Shown one piece after another: positions 35,901 through 48,664 of a DNA stretch of 64,000 bases. The first letter of the stretch is position 1, and every line of letters starts with the position of its first letter. Position numbers and translations under genes: made by a program. The stretch lies in NCBI GenBank assembly GCA_963930655.1, contig OZ005615.1, positions 8,760,001 to 8,824,000 on the forward strand. The letters run 5' to 3'. Source of the stretch: Myrica gale (taxonomy: Eukaryota > Streptophyta > Magnoliopsida > Fagales > Myricaceae). The notes beneath the pieces were generated by a model. It saw only the letters and a program-made list of their open reading frames with translations. It searched no databases and was not told where the DNA came from.

Positions 35901-37654
35901 TACAAGGTCTTGCTTTAACTCCACGCCACCGGACCACGGCATATTTGATCCTCCTTCAGGCATGGCATTGGTGATTGAAGGAGTTTTTATGAGCACAAAT
36001 AAATAATTTTGGAAGGGAAAAATCCATCTTCGTTTTCGACTTGAGCTCTCTTTTGTCAATGGAAGATAATAATCGTGATTGATGGTAACCCAGATACTTC
36101 CAACTGGAAACAAAAGAGAGCCAGCAACATAATGGACCCATTAGGCCCCAATGCACGAAAAAGAAGGTGATGCCTTTAGAAAATTTGGAAAGGGAGAAGT
36201 AGAAGGTAGATTAGAAGCACTTACAGAAAGTAGACAAGGACCTACTTTTTTCTGGATGTTTTTTTTACCCCAGACGTCATGAAATTATGAATGATCTCTT
36301 GGTCAATGAGAATGCTGAAGCATATTTTATATTTTTAATTATACTTATGTCATTATTATTTGTACTATTGTTATTTATAGGTAGCAAGACATATATAAAA
36401 AATAATAATATAATATGCGTTTAGCCGACAAAGTCCGAGTCCCACCACTGTGTGAACGAACGTAACTTCAAAACATACATGGATGATGTATAACTATTCT
36501 ATTCTATTCTTTTCTTTTAATAGAAGGGAATTGGATGATGTATGACAATTCATCAGTCAGTCAACTTGAACTGGGCGAAAATATAAAACGTGCATTTTTT
36601 AAAACACTATTTTTTTAAATCGAAGGCGACTGGGGTGGGTTTGTGTTGTAAAATGTTTGTGTTGTTAAAATTTTAGGTATTGAGTTTAGTGAAAAAGTAA
36701 ATAGATGTAATTTTTTATATTTTTGTAGTGAAAATTTTTGATTTGATGGGAGAGAGAGATTATATTGTAGTATTTTATTGTGAGAGCGTGTAAAATTTTG
36801 TGAAATTTTACATGGCAAACGGACCCTAGATGATGTACGACTTTGTCTTTTTTTTTACACACTTTGCTTTTTTTTATTTTTTTTTTCACTGTCTTTTACT
36901 GGGCATAAATAATGGATTTGCTCCCTGCAGGATTATTGAAAGCACATGTCTCGATCTGTTCTTGCCGAGGGCCCTCGATTTCCAATTTGCTCCTAATACT
37001 TCAGAAGGAACTAACTAATAATAGATTGGTTGGGAGGTCACTCTCCCTTAACTATAGCTTTGTTAAGGACGTGGGAGGTGGCAACAAAAAAAAAAGTAAA
37101 AAGAAATTGATATTCGGATTTTCTATAATTTTTTATCCAAAATATTAAGCGACATTTCTTGTATCTCGCGTCTTTCAATACGATTTCGGGACAACCCAAA
37201 TTGTCTTGGAAATTTTATTGTCTCTACGAATTTCATGATCTTTAAGAAGAGAATAAAAGAATAAAGTGTGTCAAATAGAGAAAAGAAAGAAAGCATTATA
37301 TGTTCGACAAAAGACAATCCAAGAAAAATAAGCTAGAGAAAAAAAAAAGTCACTGTTGTCCATCTTTTTTTATCCCCGTGTTCCGTAGTATTGTTGGTCT
37401 TTTTTCATTACCTTTATCAGGTATATTTGGTAGTTTGATTGTTTTAGGCCCAAATACTTATAAAGATTTGACATGATATTATTGTTATCAAGATATTAAA
37501 TATTCAAGTTTAAATATGAGATATAGTGATACTGAGGTTAATCAGGAAAAGCACTAGACACCTCAGTAGGTCAAAAAAAGGGTAACACCTCGTAACTAGT
37601 TGTGCGTCTCACCTTAATAATTTTGCTATAAACCTTTGGTATTTCAAAACCTGA
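35901..37654. other. Intergenic with a MITE-like stretch (36600-36830)
   Basis: No gene recognised. 36600-36830 has AT-rich phrases (AAAATTTTAGGTATTG, TTTTGATTTGATGGGAGAGAGAGA) and ends in GGCAAACGGACCC, resembling a hAT-type MITE edge. Confidence 0.35.
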
Positions 37655-38192
37655 ATGTCGTAATTTTGGTTGTTGCTATTATTCTTGATTCTATATGGTA
37701 TCTTCGTAATGATGTCGTTCACAACCAAATTTTTGTTGATCCGTTGGCTCTTATCTAAGCAATCAGACACAGATATTTGGAGCACTCCTTAGCTTGGAGT
37801 GCTGTTGAGAAGGCTAGTGGTTTGGCTTGAAGACCCCCATGCGTGGTCTTGGAAATGCAACATGGATATTGCCGTGAGTTCCTCTCACTCGATCTGATAG
37901 TCGTGGTTCGTGACTTTGAAAGCTCCTTCTATACCGCGTACACAGAGCGTTTACCTTCTCATGACATGTTGGTTGGCGAGACTGCTGCTCTTTGGCCAGC
38001 AATTCGTTCAGTGGAATTTCAGCCTGGCCTCTGATTTTGTTTGAATCTGATTACTTATCTTTGGTTCATGATGTTTTGAGCAGTGCACCGGTCGTTGGAT
38101 GGCAAGTGGTGGAATGGATGCGTGGGATTCACAACTTTTTCTCTTCTCATTTGTCGCATTCACTTTGTTGGATCCCTCATAGGCAGATCTAA
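37655..38192 (+). pseudogene. LINE-type RNase H relic
   Basis: Translated pieces in changing frames read IWYLRNDVVHNQ, VVVRDFESSFYTAYTERLP, VGETAALWPAIRS and FESDYLSLVHDVLSSAP. These follow the order of the RNase H region at the C terminus of plant LINE ORF2 (IWxxRNxxVH lead, then the domain). Stops and frame changes show it is dead. No reverse transcriptase part is left in the window. Confidence 0.65.
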
Positions 38193-38416
38193 GGGCATGT
38201 TCGTTTTGGTGAGATTTTTAGGATTTGAAGTATTTTGAGAATTTTTAGGTGATGTTTGAGTTTTATTGGTGCTTGTGTAGAAGATGTTGACCTGTATTGA
38301 TGTTTATAAAAAATGTAATATTGAGTTGTATTGGTATCCGTATAGAAATAATGTTGAGATTGTAATGTTACAAAGTTGAAAGTAAATTCTTAAAATTTTG
38401 ACAAAACAAACATGTC
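38193..38416 (+). mobile_element. hAT-like MITE, family B copy 1
   Basis: Starts GGGCATGTTCGTTTTGG and ends AAAACAAACATGTC. Inside, GATGTTTATAAAAAATGTAATATTGAGTTGTATTGGTA recurs, inverted, in 40468-40695. Confidence 0.6.
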
Positions 38417-38473
38417 TAAGTTTTCTCATCGTTTGGCCCAGTGGGCTGCTTAGACAGATTCTTTTGGTTCTTT

Positions 38474-38724
38474 AGGTGATGTTCATTTGGAAGAAATTTG
38501 TGAGATTCTGATAAATTGTGAATATTTTGGTGATGTTAAAGTTGTATTGACATTTTAGAAAAAAAAAAGTTGTATTGACATGCGTGCAGAAGTTGTTAAA
38601 ATAGATTGATATTTATAAAAAAAAGTAATAAAGTGTTGTATTAGAATATATCTATTTTGTGATATTTGACATGTAAATATGAAAGTATAATACAAATCCT
38701 AAAAACAACACTCAATCCAACATG
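38474..38724 (+). mobile_element. hAT-like MITE, family B copy 2
   Basis: Starts GATGTTCATTTGG and ends in CAATCCAACATG. Shares the TTGTATTGACATGCGTGCAGAAGTTG type core with the other family B copies in this region. Confidence 0.55.
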
Positions 38725-40179
38725 CGTTCTTTTCCAAAATTAGCGCATGTTTTCCATTGCGACTCTTTGTAGTCGTTTCTTGTTTTTACCGTACGTAGAA
38801 GAAAAAAAAATCCAAATACCAGGATATAGAATGAGAAACTTACGTCTTCGTCCACCAAAACTTGGAGCCAAGCAGACGCAATCTGTCTCTTAGCTTGTTG
38901 GAAAGGAATTATGAATGGTAGCAGAGTGCCAGAGACCCTCGATGGAGCCCACAGTAGCAAAAAGGAGTGATGAAAAGTACGCCAAGAACAACGACTCCAA
39001 TCGGATTTCCTTCCTTGCAGAGTTAACTGGTATTTGTACTTCTTTCTTCCTTTTCTGTTACTGTATTTCTTTGGACGGGGAGAAAAACAAAACGAAACCT
39101 TTAGGTGAATTGGTCCCATCCCATAGCCATAGAGGTAGGTTAGGGCAACACGGTGAGGAATGGTATTAACTCTCATCCAACCCACATGCCACTTAGTGCC
39201 TACCCACTAACTAGTCACACCCCTAATCTCGTCCGCTAAAGTGCAATACAACTAGTAGATATGCGCAGCCTAAAATTATCTCATTTCCTATTTAATTATA
39301 TGATTAGCCGTTGACATCCGAAGTATATAGTTCATAACTATAATCATGAATCGGTCTCGGTCCCTACGCGTATTGCGAGACAACACATGTTCGTAATAAC
39401 TACTAGTCTCGTCTGAATTTGAATTGTTTTTAACAAAATAACAAATATTAAAAGCTGTTATTACCATGAAGATCAACAAGTTGAAGTGTTAGATATGTAT
39501 GACTAACCGGCCTCCTATAATTAAATAGGTACACGCGTTGGTCCATGTGATGAACGCCTTTCACGTGATATCTGATTCCTAGCGAACTTCTTCGTAGTAA
39601 TTCGAAAGTAATGGCCACCACTTCGGCCAGTGGTCCAGATCTACCTCCCAGTTGGAGGTCGTATTTAAAATATGAGTTCACGGGTAGCCTTTTTACTTTC
39701 AATATATTAGTGAGGTTTGGATGACCTCTCCAGTTCTCCAAACTCATGAACAAAACACACATATTGTGTTAAGTCGAGGCATAGTTCCTCCTGCTCAGAC
39801 AGGGAGAAAAGGAGATCTCTCTCTCTCTCTCTTTAATTTTGCTAAGATAGAGGAAAGGAGATCGAAGTCGAACGCCTATGCATTGGAACCAATGAAGAAC
39901 TATATGAAACTCAAATATTAATAAAACAACTACTGGTTTGTAGTTTATTCCAACCTCTTTATTTGTTCCCATGAAATTCCTATAAGAAATCTAAATTAAT
40001 TAAGAAAAAATGACAAATCACTCATTTGTATTTTAGTGCTTTTTTAAAAATTCATTGTATTTAAAAAATAAAAAAATTCACTGATATCATGATAGTTAAG
40101 TCTCGAGTTCGAATCGAAATTCTATATTTAAATTTTCACTAAAAAAAATTATATATTAGATGTCGAACTTGTGTTTGAT
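38725..40179. other. Intergenic
   Basis: A 157-codon frame on the minus strand (38712-39185) and an 84-codon plus frame in the same place have no family features. A (CT)n run lies at about 39816-39832. No gene supported. Confidence 0.4.
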
Positions 40180-40466
40180 TTGTAAAATTTTAGCCTCTAA
40201 AAAATTTAACATAATAAAATAATTACAATATAATCTCGTTTTCTCATCAAATCATTACTTTTCATTCTAAAAAATATAAAAAATTTATTCAAATAATCTC
40301 TCTTCACTTTTCATCATTTTTAATACTCTAAAATTTTAACAAAACAAACATACTTCAAAATTTTTAACTTTTACACATACACTTCAAACTTTTCACAAAC
40401 CCCAATAAATTAGATTCCCAAAATTTTAGGAATATTCCTCAAAATTTCGTTAAACAAACATACCCT
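40180..40466. repeat. MITE-like repeat, family C
   Basis: Contains ATCTCTCTTCACTTTTCATC and ends TCGTTAAACAAACATACCCTA. It shares wording with 26030-26275 and 42040-42232. Confidence 0.5.
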
Positions 40467-40467
40467 A

Positions 40468-40695
40468 AGACAATTTCGTTTGGCTAAAAATTATCGAATT
40501 TTAATCTAACTTTTTAAATTTATACTTTTGACATTACTTCTACACGCATGTCAATACAACTCAATATTACCTTTTTTTTACATACATCAATACAACTTTT
40601 TTCAACTTTTACACGCAATCCACTAAAATTCAAATATTACCTAAATATTCACAATATTCTTAAAATTTAACAAATTTTCTCAAAACAAACTTGAC
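40468..40695 (-). mobile_element. hAT-like MITE, family B copy 3
   Basis: Inverted relative to 38193-38416: the phrases TCAATACAACTCAATATTACC and ACATACATCAATACAAC are the complement of that copy's core. Ends CAAAACAAACTTGACA. Confidence 0.6.
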
Positions 40696-41158
40696 ATATT
40701 CTATCAATAAATGAGTCATGTCCACACATTATTGATATAATTAACTAAATGATTAAATTTAATTACTCGTGATAGGCACTTGATTCTGAAAGAAAATTAT
40801 TTACTATATTATACAGTAATCTATACAACAAGTTGCTTAAAAAAATATAAATCAAGTTGTAATATAAAATTATTTTGGGGAACTCGCTCTCGAAAGGTCT
40901 ATATGTCTTGCCTAGGAAAAAAAAAAGGTCTCTATCTTGTCAGGAAAAAAAAAACAAAAAAGCATCCGAGATTTTTTTCTGATCCCCAACACAGAACCAC
41001 CAAGTTAAAAACATGGCTCCACACATGGAAACAATCTAGTTTATATCCATTCCAAAACCTGGCTATAAGCCTGGCAAAACATCTTTAACTTCAGCTACAT
41101 CGATCCCAGTTCGATCCCGTTCTTTTGGACAGGCGATCCTCCTCTCAGTTTCAACAAG

Positions 41159-44100
41159 ATGCAGCTTGGTAAGCCATCTCTCTCTCTCTCTCTCTCTTTC
41201 TCTCTCCGAAGTTTAAGGAGACTTAAATTTCCCCTGAAACTCTCTTCAGATGGTGATCATGGCAAAGTCATTATCACGCGCATGCTTGCCGCCTCCTTCG
41301 TTGGACTCTCAGCAGCCGCTGCCATCCATTATTATCGGCAGAAATCTAAACCGGCCAGAGACGACAGTATAATTCCACGGCTATATAGGACAGAATCCGG
41401 CCGTGTAGGAAAGATCGAGAGATTCGCCCATTATGTTGGTAAATATTTGGTCCATTAATTTAGCAAGCAGCAAAACCCCGATTAACAGTAACAATAACGA
41501 AGATGTACTAATCTTTCAAGAACAAAGCCTTTAATTAATCCCCACTACTGATATTGCTTTCGGTAAAGGACGTTTCTAATGTTCGAGTATACTATGAAAA
41601 GAGAACTGTTTAGAAAAAGATGCATTAATCTTTTATGTATGTTGCAGCTCGGCAAATGGGGTTTCTGGATGCAGACGAATGTCCCCAGCTATGCAAGTTA
41701 GCTTACGATTATTTGAGGAAATCCAAAGGATGCGAAGATAGCATCCTTGAATATTTCGCTAACGAACCAGACTCAGGCCGGTCTCTCTGCGTGAAGTTGA
41801 TTGACGAGTTTGATAAATGCATCCTCAGTTATTTTGCCTTTCATTGGTGTCAAGCTTCTGAGCTGATTACACAGGTACTGCTCCACAGTTACAAATTAAA
41901 CAAGACGTAGTTCTCATCCATAGATAGTCTTCATGACAGATTCATGATCAGATCAAATAAAACACAACAAAAGCTTAAAGCTGTTTCGATTTTGGTCTTT
42001 CCCACGTTCGACTACATTTCTAATGGAGATGTTTGGAGTCAAAATGTTGAGCTACCAAAACTTTGGCAACAATAAAATAGGACTTTAAAATATTATCTCT
42101 CCACTGAATTACGTTTCATTTTAAATAAATATAAAAAAATACCTTATAAATCATCTCTTTTCATTTCTACATCAACTTTCAACTCGCAAATTTTTTATCA
42201 TCCAATATTTTAGCAATCAAACACCATCCTTACTCAGCTTGAGCTTTTTCTAGCTAGTCAGCTTTTTATGTTATATCCCTTTGATTGGCAGGTTTTGAGC
42301 TTTGAATCTGAGAAGAAAACAAAGCTCAAGGACTTCTTGTTGGCAGCTACAAGGTGACTTTTCTTTTAGTTTCCATTTCTCTTTTGCGAATATTTTTTGG
42401 GCAGTGGTGTTTGCATATATATATATATATCTCACGTTCTCTATTAAATATTAATGTACATGACATTGAATCCAATTATTATATAAAGTCTTTATTAAAT
42501 TTCAGTACTCAAACAGTTGCATGCGGCCGATCCCACAATAAATTAGGAAATGCATAGAAAGTCTAATATTTAGATTTAATTTTTATCGTGTAAAATACGT
42601 AAATTTCACGAGCTACCTTATATAAGATTTTTATATAAAGCACTTGGATATAAAAATTGCCGTTCAATTAAAGATAGGCCTTTTCGGTTTGGTATTATCT
42701 TTTTGTCAACACGTTTATATAACGTGTCATATGCGCTGCACAATAAAATAACCACATAAAAGAAATTTAATATTCAAATAGACCAGGGAAAGGACTATTT
42801 ATTTGGCTTAAATTATCTGTCTATTGTTTGTTTCTATTGATCTAGTGTCGGCAATACAAATATCGGAGGTTATTTTTATTATTTTCTATCATCTCTTGCC
42901 GAGGCCCGAGTGGATATATTTATATATATATATATATATATATATAACTATTCTAGATGCTATCAATCACAATACATTGAAGGTGGGAGTTGCTTCCATC
43001 AATAGTGGCAAGAATTAGTTGGCAATTATTAGGAATAATGATTCTGAAACATAATGCCTAACCATAAATTTTTTCATAAAGATTTTTTTTTAAAATTTTA
43101 TACGCTGAAAATTTCACTTAAGCTGTTGCAAACTTGACGTACGCTGTTGTCCGTCATTTTTAATGTTTTTTTTTTTCACCTTGACTGGTCTGAAATAGGA
43201 AACAGAGATTTGAGAGGGTGACTAAGGATTTGAAGATGACGAGGTTCTTCTCTACGTTGGTAGAAGAGATGAAAGCAATCGGCGGTGCACCTAACGGTGA
43301 ATCACACTGTACGGAGGTTATGGTGCCGGTGGCCCACAGCGAGAGGAGTCCGGTGCTGCTTCTCATGGGTGGTGGCATGGGAGCTGGCAAAAGCACCGTC
43401 CTAAAAGACATTCTCAAAGAGTATAAACCCATATATCCCTTAGCCCATCAGTATTTTTTTACACTTCGGCCCTCAAATTACATTTTAATTAATGAAACTG
43501 GCCTTCTTAATTCTCAATCCTAACTTCGTCCATATATGACACCATTAGTTGTTACTTGGCTGAAAGGTTTTAGCCTTGTGACATTAATATTTAATATAAC
43601 TATTGAAAATGAAGCAATGAAGTGGTGGATGAATAATGATTGATGTGAGGCTGGATGGGCATTTGTTTGGCAGACCATTATGGTCAGGAGCAGCAGCAGG
43701 GGCCGTGGTAGTAGAGGCAGATGCTTTCAAAGAGACAGACGTTATCTACAAAGCCATCAAATCCATGGGTCATCACCACGACATGCTCCAGACTGCTGAA
43801 CTGGTACAAGTACATATATTCCTCTCCCGAAACTGAACATGTTAGAAAAACCCAGATGGATTGTATGACAATATTTTAATCGATCAGGTTTGGCATTTGA
43901 CCTTGAAATATTAGGTGCACCAATCTTCCACTGATGCTGCATCATCTCTACTTGTAACTGCGCTTAATGAAGGAAGGGATGTGATCATGGATGGCACTCT
44001 ATCGTGGGAGCCCTTTGTTGAGCAGACAATTGCCATGGCCCGCAATGTTCACAAAACTCGCTACCGGATGGGTGTGGGCTATAAAGTCGCCGAGGATGGT

Positions 44101-45065
44101 ACCGTTACTGAAAATTACTGGGAGCAGGTAAACGAAGAAGAAGAAGAAGAAGATCGACCAACAGAAAATGGAAAAGTCCCGCAGAGGAAACCTTACAGAA
44201 TAGAGCTGGTTGGAGTGGTTTGTGATGCTTATCTTGCTGTTGTCAGAGGCATTAGGTATAAGCACATAAATTAAACTTTCACTAACGTTTGTTTGGGTTT
44301 CTGTTCTTTTTGATCTCTTTTGCTGTTCATACTATACTGACTATTGTTTATATTTTATCTTCTTCTGTTTTTCTAAGCTTGTTTATATTTTATCTGAAAT
44401 TGGTGCAGGAGAGCTATAATAATGGGAAGGGCAGTAAGGGTCAATTCACAGCTGACGTCCCACAAGAGATTTGCTAATGCTTTTCCAAGATACTGCCACC
44501 TTGTTGATAATGCCAGGCTCTTCTGCACCAATGCCGTGGGCGGCCCACCTAGGGTATAAACTAAAAACCCTTTTAATCCTCCACTGTTTTCTCAATCAAC
44601 TGGCTCGAGCATTGCACGTGGGCTCGAGAAATATGGACTTAGTGCAGTCCCTGAGTCGAGACCTGAAGTTAGGACTTCTGTGGGTCTCCTTTTATCTCCT
44701 TTTAATGTCACAAGCAGAGTGGCACTGGCACGTATGGTTGATAACTTGATACAATGTCTTGGGGATTGAGAGATCCAATTATATTTGATCTAACTTGGAT
44801 TGGCATAAATGCGCAGTTGATAGGATGGAAAGATGGAGACCAGAAGCTGCTCGTGGATCCAGATGATATAAAATGCTTGACAGAAGTGAGCAATTTGAAC
44901 GCTGAAGCCGAATCCATATACGAGCTTTGCAGGGACTCCGGCCCACCATCCGAGTCCAGTTCTATTTGGAAGGACATTGTTTTGTCGCCTTCGAGAGCAA
45001 CCCTTCAACTGGAGCTAAGGGCTTGTATACAAAAAATTGAAAATGCACAAAAAAATAAACAATAA
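41159..45065 (+). CDS. P-loop NTPase with zeta-type kinase fold
   Basis: Nine exons: 41159-41168, 41250-41438, 41648-41874, 42292-42353, 43199-43420, 43674-43803, 43915-44255, 44409-44553, 44817-45065, in phase, 524 aa. The first exon is only ten bases, so the start is less sure than the rest. The N terminus has one hydrophobic segment (MLAASFVGLSAAAAIHYY), likely a membrane anchor. The Walker A motif GGGMGAGKST is at about residues 220-229. After it come VVVEADAFKE, DGTLSWEPF, an acidic run of five E, then ELVGVVCDAYLAVVRGIRR. This resembles plant P-loop proteins annotated with the zeta-toxin (Pfam) domain, whose bacterial members phosphorylate UDP-sugars. The plant substrate is not known to me, and nothing suggests toxin use: no antitoxin gene is adjacent. 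Confidence 0.85.
41173..41200. repeat. (CT)n run in intron 1 of the P-loop gene
   Basis: A TC repeat directly after the first donor. Confidence 0.85.
42040..42232. repeat. MITE-like repeat, family C, in intron 3 of the P-loop gene
   Basis: Has AAATAAATATAAAAAAATACC and ends ATTTTAGCAATCAAACACCATCC, close to the end of 26030-26275. Confidence 0.5.
42921..42946. repeat. (TA)n microsatellite in intron 4 of the P-loop gene
   Basis: About 13 TA units. Confidence 0.9.
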
Positions 45066-45719
45066 TAATACTTTTTTTTAATCTCCGGCTGTTAGAACTG
45101 AGTGCTTTCTCTAATTGATTCTGCAATGTTTTCAGTTGTGAGGAGAAGGAACATTGAACGCATGCGACACTTTTATCCCTGATTGGAGCAAGCTGGAACG
45201 ACGATTTTTTGTTGTTGTTTGAGCAATTTCTTGTTTGTCCTTTTGTTCGGTAAAGATGTAACGAAAATTAATAGCTTTTAACTCATTTTTCCACGAGTTG
45301 TTTGTCTCAATAGTTAAAAGCCCATTTTGATACGTAAAATTAGGTGTGAATTATAAAGGTGATTTAATTAAACTGTGGATTATCTAGTTTCTCTAAGATT
45401 TGCCCTAAAATTAAGCTCATCGTCAAACTGGACCAAGTCAATCCGATTCGATACAAGATAGTGGGGCGCGTGTTTGCATGCTATGCGTGTTTACGTGTAA
45501 AAAATTCGACACATAATTAGCATCGTCCCTTGAGTGTTTGACGTCTTATGAACGGACCACATCTTACCTTAAGGTGTCACTATAAAACCCTTGAGTGTTT
45601 GAAGTCCTGTAATTTATTGCTAAAATTGATAGGAACTTAAATGAATTAAGCAAACATACAGGTCCATATGTGCGAAAACTTAGCTCTCTCATTCTAGGGC
45701 TACAAACCCAAACTACCCT
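45066..45719. other. Intergenic between the P-loop gene and RPS15
   Basis: 3' UTR of the P-loop gene followed by the RPS15 promoter. No further gene. Confidence 0.5.
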
Positions 45720-45770
45720 TATATATACATCGCCGTCTTCCAGACGAGTCTACTTCTTGATAAACCCTAG
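45720..45770 (+). promoter_or_regulatory. RPS15 core promoter: TATA box and telo-box
   Basis: TATATATA at 45720-45727 and the telo-box AAACCCTAG at 45762-45770, about 35 bp downstream and so close to the expected RNA start. Telo-boxes near the start are typical of plant ribosomal protein genes. Confidence 0.7.
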
Positions 45771-45823
45771 CGCCACAGATCCACCCAAGCGTCACGCGGT
45801 TTCTCCGATTCGAAGCTCCAAGC

Positions 45824-47574
45824 ATGGTGATCCTGCAACCTATATTCTCTACTGCATTCTATACATGTCGCTCTCTGGGGTCTCACTTTCTATCTGTGGG
45901 TGTTTCAGGCTGATGTTGAGACCGATGTGGCGGCGGCAGGCCAGCCCAAGAAGAGGACGTTTAAGAAGTTCAGCTTCAGAGGTGTTGATTTGGACGCTCT
46001 CCTTGACATGTCCACTGATGAGCTCGTCAAGCTTTTCCCTGCCCGTGCTCGCAGAAGGTATACTTTACGGTTCTTTAAGGATCTGATGTTATTTTATATT
46101 TTTGCTTTTTCGGTGGCAGACGAGTCTGATTTGTGTGTTGCTTTTGGTGTTATAGGTTTCAGAGGGGACTAAAGCGGAAGCCAATGGCCCTGATCAAGAA
46201 GCTTCGCAAGGCGGTCAGTTTTCTTACCCTTTGTGATATAATTCTGACACATGTGTCGAATTAGTGGGTTTCTAATTGGATAATAGAGTGTAGACTTGGA
46301 TGTTGGTGTGCTTGATTGTTTTGGTTGTGGATTCATTTCTTATAATGGGTTTCTTAGTGTTTTGTAAGTTGAATTTTGCCCCTCATTGTCTACTATACTG
46401 TTTATTGGTATCATTACAAGCTTTGTTGTTTGTGTTTGATTTTTTTATACTGTTCTAACTTGGATGGTTTGGTTACATTCTCCCTGCTATTAATCGATAG
46501 ATTTGTTGTCAAAGTGCATAGCTCTAGGATGTATTGGTCTTTCAAGCTTGACAATTGTCAAGCACATGTTGCAATTTCTTGTAGATTGGTGCTGTATTGG
46601 AAAGTCTAGAGTTAGAGTTTACTGTTTTTTTTCCCATAGTTGCTAATGACCTTTGGCCTTTTCTACAATCTTTGTATAAATGGCTTTTTTTGTGTGTTTC
46701 CCACTGCCTCTTCTCCTTTTGTTGGTTCTGCTGTATGTTTGGTTGTAATTCCCTAGTGGTTCCTTACAATGCTGTATGTATACTCAGGTCTATGTTTAGC
46801 CTCTCCATTTACTAATGAAATTTTTATATAACCGCACCCAAAGAGAAATCAAGTGAAACTTGCTGATTCCGATTAATGCAACATTGTCTAAGTAGTGGCT
46901 GCTAATCATTTTTGTCATTACTTCATTATCAGTGACTTGAAAATATGGTATTCTAGAAAGATTTTTTTTAGTAGTAGTAAGTTTGTACTGGACTTGATTC
47001 AAGAAAACCGAGTTGCTCTTTATTAAGGATGTAGTTGCATAATTTGGCAATTGCTTGTTGTAATTCAGACAGATAGTTAAGCCTTATGGTGATGGTAGAT
47101 TGAGCTCTCTTTATCTTGCTTACTAAAGTGTGTTGATTGCTCGTCACCTGTCTCGAAACCAATTTGCTTTAAATAAGCCTACTTTTCCTTTTTGTGTTTC
47201 TGGATCTCTGTTTTATAGAATTCACAGCATATGAATAGTGTATGTTTATGATTTCCATGATAATTGCTTAGACTATTACGCTTGTGATACAAAGAAGTAC
47301 ACTATTTGATGACATTTTGGATCAGAAAAGGGAGGCTCCAGCTGGTGAGAAGCCGGAACCAGTCCGAACCCACCTTCGAAACATGATCATAGTTCCCGAG
47401 ATGATTGGAAGCATCATTGGTGTCTACAATGGAAAGACCTTCAATCAGGTTGAGATCAAGCCTGAGATGATTGGGCATTACCTGGCAGAATTCTCAATTA
47501 GTTACAAGCCTGTCAAGCACGGTAGACCCGGTATTGGTGCCACCCATTCTTCAAGGTTCATTCCTCTGAAGTGA
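45824..47574 (+). CDS. RPS15: 40S ribosomal protein S15 (uS19), cytosolic
   Basis: Four exons: 45824-45826 (only the ATG), 45909-46057, 46156-46213, 47326-47574; 152 aa, the usual plant length. The protein begins with an acidic, alanine-rich lead ([20 protein letters not shown]), then [20 protein letters not shown] and PARARRRFQRGL. The C-terminal core has [38 protein letters not shown] and the universally conserved [19 protein letters not shown] end. It sits in the head of the small subunit near the decoding site; that is known of the family. All introns are GT-AG. Intron 3 is 1.1 kb; no snoRNA boxes could be assigned in it. Confidence 0.97.
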
Positions 47575-48004
47575 GATCGCCACTGGAAGCCCAAAATTTT
47601 TGTCTCATTTTAAAAGAATCTCTGTTGATCAAACCTTTGTTTGCTACTCCAGCTGCGTTTTATTAATGGTTTTGTTTTGTTGAACTCTTCAATTAGATGA
47701 GGAACATGAGTTTATAGCCAGAGAAGCTGATACATCTGATGTTCTGGAGTTTACATTTTTAGGCTTGATATTAAAAAATGTGGTGTGGTTCGATTACTTC
47801 ATGCCTACGATGCCATGACTTGTAAGGTCTATATATCATAGATCTGTAGGGAAGTTTGAAGAGCAAGGACTGGAAGAAATGAAGGACTTGAGCACGAGCA
47901 AGTACAGATGTATTATCTCCAATTTTTTTGCAGGTGGTGTCCAAATTAATGAATAAAGTTGGTTCACAAAGTAGTAGTAAATTCTTGTGCAAAGTACTCG
48001 AAAG
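47575..48004. other. 3' UTR of RPS15 and spacer
   Basis: No gene. Ends with the left copy of the 8-bp duplication flanking the hAT-like element (CTCGAAAG, 47997-48004). Confidence 0.5.
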
Positions 48005-48574
48005 TAGGGTTGTTCAACCCCGGTGTAGGTGCCGGTTTTGGCCAAAACCGGCTACACCAGATATGCCGGTGTTTTAAAAAATGTCACCTACACCTACACC
48101 GTTAAGGGCAAAAATCGGCCCTTAGCAGTGGAGGTTTTAGCGGTGGCGGTTTCCGGTAATCCTACATTCATATTGAACCATTTTTTTAACATATTACGCA
48201 CTTAGAAAATATAAACTCTACACTAATAAAATCTAATCCAAACTACTACAATCCAAAATCAATAATACCAATATATCCTCGCACAACTTGTAGCAAATCA
48301 AACCTCACTCAATCCAATCACCAGATTTTCCTTATGTTTATAGGGAAGAACATAGATGATTCAAACAAACCAGTTTTGCAAGCAAAGCTCATAGCTCTAT
48401 GGTTGAGTATAACTTAGATTTAGGTGCAAGAAACACCTAAACAGGACTTCCTGACTTAATGGCAGGTGACTTGGCAAATATAATGATTTCAGCAGTGGGG
48501 AACTTCTTTGATATCTTCAATCTCATTTCATCCATACATTGTTCCAGCCAATAACAAACCAAAACCTACTAGTT

Positions 48575-48664
48575 CAAGTAGCAGCACTATCAATATTGAT
48601 CAACATCAAACATAAATACCAAGTAGCAGCACTATCGATATTGATCAACATCAAACATAAATAT
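48575..48664. repeat. 45-bp tandem duplication inside the hAT-like element
   Basis: CAAGTAGCAGCACTATCAAT... at 48575 is repeated at 48620 with very few changes. Confidence 0.85.

Noticed and set aside
38712..39185. 157-codon minus-strand frame
   Set aside because: The longest unexplained intergenic frame, but no domain, low-complexity composition, and next to MITEs.
46214..47325. snoRNA in the long RPS15 intron
   Set aside because: Some TGATG-like and CTGA-like bits exist, but no properly spaced C/D pair with terminal stem.
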